A stretch of 64,000 bases of DNA from Bacillus sp. FJAT-47783. Its GTDB lineage: Bacteria; Bacillota; Bacilli; Bacillales; Aeribacillaceae. Made by a program: the position numbers and the translations under genes. Below the pieces are notes generated by a model that did not search any database, was not told the DNA's origin, and saw only the letters and a list, made by a program, of their open reading frames with translations. Location of the stretch: contig NZ_JAKZKS010000009.1 in NCBI RefSeq assembly GCF_022808615.1, positions 62,001 to 126,000 of the forward strand, given 5' to 3'. Below, in pieces: positions 62,263 through 64,000 of the stretch (positions are counted from its first letter, which is position 1; each line of letters starts with the position of its first letter).

Positions 62263-62595
62263 CTATTCACATTGAATTCTTATACCTTCTTTTTCAAGAC
62301 GAATGATTTGTTCTTTTTGATCTGGAAGAAAAGCTAAAATAGATTGAACAAAATCGATATATTCATACTGTTCATTTAATCGATAAAATACCCAATGCCC
62401 TTTTCGCTTTTCCTTCACAAGTCCAGCATCCTTTAGTTTTCGCAAATGCTGACTAACAGCTGGTTGACTCGCTTGAAAAATTTCAACAAACTCACAAACA
62501 CAGCATTCATCATTTTCCAAAACCTTCAACATCGATAATCTCGTTTTGTCTCCTAATAGCTTTAAAATTTGCGAAGCCTTCTCCATTTCAAGCAT
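62263..62595 (-). CDS. arsR: ArsR arsenite-responsive repressor
   Basis: About 110 residues, winged-helix. The metalloid site is ECCVCEF (Cys31, Cys32 and Cys34 from the chosen start); the DNA helix is [20 protein letters not shown]. Arsenite binding releases the operator. The ATG at 62595 follows GGGGTG; GTG at 62601 is an alternative. A palindrome at 62629-62652 is the likely operator. Confidence 0.92.
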   Translation of the reverse strand: MLEMEKASQILKLLGDKTRLSMLKVLENDECCVCEFVEIFQASQPAVSQHLRKLKDAGLVKEKRKGHWVFYRLNEQYEYIDFVQSILAFLPDQKEQIIRLEKEGIRIQCE

Positions 62596-62628
62596 ACTCA
62601 CACCCCATTTCCATCATCGCCTTTCCCA

Positions 62629-62652
62629 TTATATAACTAAGCTATTATATAA
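62629..62652 (-). promoter_or_regulatory. Probable ArsR operator and -10 region
   Basis: Perfect inverted repeat TTATATAA - CTAAGCTA - TTATATAA upstream of arsR; its TATAAT on the arsR strand can serve as -10. Confidence 0.7.
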
Positions 62653-62738
62653 GTAAATGATTATGTTTCAATATCTCATTAGCTATTTTTCCTGAAAAAG
62701 TATTCCATTATTCATAACGAATCGTAACCGATTTGTCT

Positions 62739-62879
62739 TTATCTTTTTAAGGGTTGTGTTAACTGTATTTCCTTTGCAACTGTCCCGGGTTTATACGGAG
62801 GTTGATCATATCCCATTTCATCTTTCCACCATTTATTTACTTCTTCAACAAGGTTTGTTTTTTCTTTTACAACAAACAT
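62739..62879 (-). pseudogene. 3' remnant of a toxin-like gene, cut by the IS
   Basis: Leftward frame of 46 codons ending at 62739: VNKWWKDEMGYDQPPYKPGT and then VAKEIQLTQP. The PPYKPGT-type stretch resembles the linker before C-terminal domains of secreted polymorphic toxins of Bacillaceae; I cannot name the domain. The coherent reading ends at about 62870, just where the transposase reading starts on the other strand, so the upstream part was lost to the insertion. Confidence 0.55.
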
Positions 62880-64000
62880 TTGGAAAAGTGTTTACAGAGA
62901 TCTTGGAAGAGATTGATCGAGAAATCGCAGAGAGTCGAGACAAGCAACGATTTCAGATGAAGGACAAGCGTGGAGTCCAACTAGATACGGTATTTGGTAC
63001 GGTCTCATTCAAACGAAATTATTACTATGATCGAGAAGCAAAACAATATGTATGTCTACTTGATCAGTTCCTTCAGTTCAAAGGAGGAAAAGGCTTTAGT
63101 CCTCTTCTAGAGGAGTGGGCCATTGAGCTTGCGGCAACGGGGCCCTCTTATCGAAACGCTGTACGTCAAATCGAAACGTTACTTGGTTACCAAGTGATGA
63201 GTCATGAGGCCCTACGGCAACATTTACTGCAATGCGAAGTCATGAAGCCAGCAGAAAAAATGAGAGCGCCAAGAGTCCTGTTTGTGGAAGTGAACGGACT
63301 CCATACAAAGCGTCAAGGAAAGCGAAAAAAAGGGAAAGAGGAAAAAATCGCAGCTGTCCATATGGGGTGGCAGAAAAACGGAAAGCGAGTAAGTCTTATC
63401 CAAAAGCGACACTATCACCATAAGGGGAATGAACCATTCTGGGAAGGGTTTGAGACGTTTCTCGAAGACCATTATGACTATGATGCGACGGAAACCAAGC
63501 TCATTATCAACGGAGACGGAGCTAAATGGATTCGAGCGTGTCAAGATTATTTTCAAGGTCAATGTTTTTACTGTCTCGATCGTTTTCATGTAGCAAAAGC
63601 CATTCGTGAATTATTCCGAAACCATCCTCGTTACCGAGAAATCAGAGTGGCTTTAAGTAAATATAATCCCGAAAAACTGTTGGTCGAATTAAATAGTGCA
63701 GTCGGTCAGATGCAGACAGAGGAAAAGGAAAAAAAGCTAGAAGACTTAATAGAACTATTAACAGAAAATCAACAGGCAATAACAGACTATCGAAAATGGT
63801 TGGAGGAACAAGACATTGAAACAAAAAGGATGCGTCCGATGGGGAGTGCAGAAGCGACGATGAGTGTCTTCTCTAAGCGCTTAAAAGGTGGACGAAGCTG
63901 GAGTGAGACGGGCATACAAGGCCTTATAGACGTGTTTATTGCGGTAAAGGATGGATGGTCGATTCGAACATTAAAAGGGCTCTTTGAACCACATGAATGT
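62870..64000 (+). CDS. ISLre2-family (UPF0236) transposase, truncated at both window-visible ends
   Basis: An open frame of 377 codons runs off the window. It reads QQTFGKVFTEILEEIDREIA, later GPSYRNAVRQIETLLGYQVM, VEVNGLHTKRQGKRKKG, IINGDGAKWI and FYCLDRFHVAKAI, all typical of ISLre2/UPF0236 transposases. No start codon with a binding site and no terminal inverted repeat are seen at the left, so roughly the first 25-30 codons seem missing. The residue before GLH is Asn where I expect the catalytic Asp. The element is probably inactive. Confidence 0.85.

Noticed and set aside
62810-62870. Extension of the ISLre2 transposase frame upstream of 62870
   Set aside because: The frame is open, but it lacks a start codon with a binding site and the opposite strand reads as a coherent toxin fragment here, so the rightward reading is probably accidental.

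Overview
The window comes from a low-GC, endospore-forming Bacillaceae. The gene content and order follow the Bacillus subtilis hpr-yhaI-prsA-yhaLMNOPQR-hemZ-yhaX and yheA-E neighbourhoods, and there are spore genes (an alpha/beta small acid-soluble protein, CotF-type coat proteins, YhaL, YheC/D-type ATP-grasp proteins). It is not B. subtilis itself: gene blocks are rearranged and the intergenic regions are full of repeats. No rRNA, standard tRNA, CRISPR array or prophage was seen.

Layout. 1-12.9 kb: end of hpr, yhaI, prsA, then a leftward block with yhaL, yhaM, a drug-efflux MFS gene, the Mre11/Rad50-like pair yhaO-yhaN, the yhaQ-yhaP ABC exporter and yhaR. 13-19.3 kb: an accessory stretch with an exporter, a transposase scrap, the tail of a polymorphic toxin followed at once by an immunity-like gene, a hemerythrin protein, Bacillus-type fnr, an orphan small membrane protein, moaA and a CPCC-type protein. 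19.6-25 kb: an anaerobic/nitrate-NO block (narK, a radical SAM-SPASM gene, a second Crp/Fnr regulator, ywiC, the iron-sulfur repair gene ric/scdA). TGTGA-N6-TCACA-type sites sit in front of nearly every unit, so one FNR regulon is likely; no nitrate or nitrite reductase structural genes are in the window. 25-32 kb: hemZ, yhaX, a DMT transporter, and a metal module (HMA chaperone, CPG-type P-type ATPase, FLP-like regulator) whose two promoters share a TTGAT-N4-ATCAA-like operator.

32-42 kb: yheA, a thioredoxin-like gene, yheB, four tandem yheD/yheC-type genes, yheE, a PucR-type regulator and msmX. 42-50 kb: spore proteins, an amino-acid ABC importer, a UPF0145 protein and the oxygen sensor hemAT. 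50-58 kb: nhaC, a quinone/catechol defence locus (catR divergent from catD-catE, with a frameshift in catD), and class Ia ribonucleotide reductase nrdA-nrdB behind a cobalamin riboswitch. 58-64 kb: an IDEAL-domain protein, a DUF421 membrane protein, a paired fluoride channel, an arsR-arsB-arsC operon, and a truncated ISLre2 transposase fused to the remains of another toxin-like gene.

The most unusual signal is non-coding. Four arrays of a short core repeated every 20-21 bp lie beside the 3' ends of leftward genes, and two of them (26.7 kb and 47.4 kb) have nine cores with exactly the same spacing series (21,21,21,20,20,20,20,20) although the sequence between cores differs. There are also three families of interspersed elements: an IS200/IS605-like end-pair element (5 copies), a two-hairpin element (4 copies) and a third structured element (3 copies, one followed by a tRNA-like cloverleaf), plus one 150-bp MITE with a 10-bp target duplication. 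All functional calls come from reading the sequence; no database search or folding program was run.
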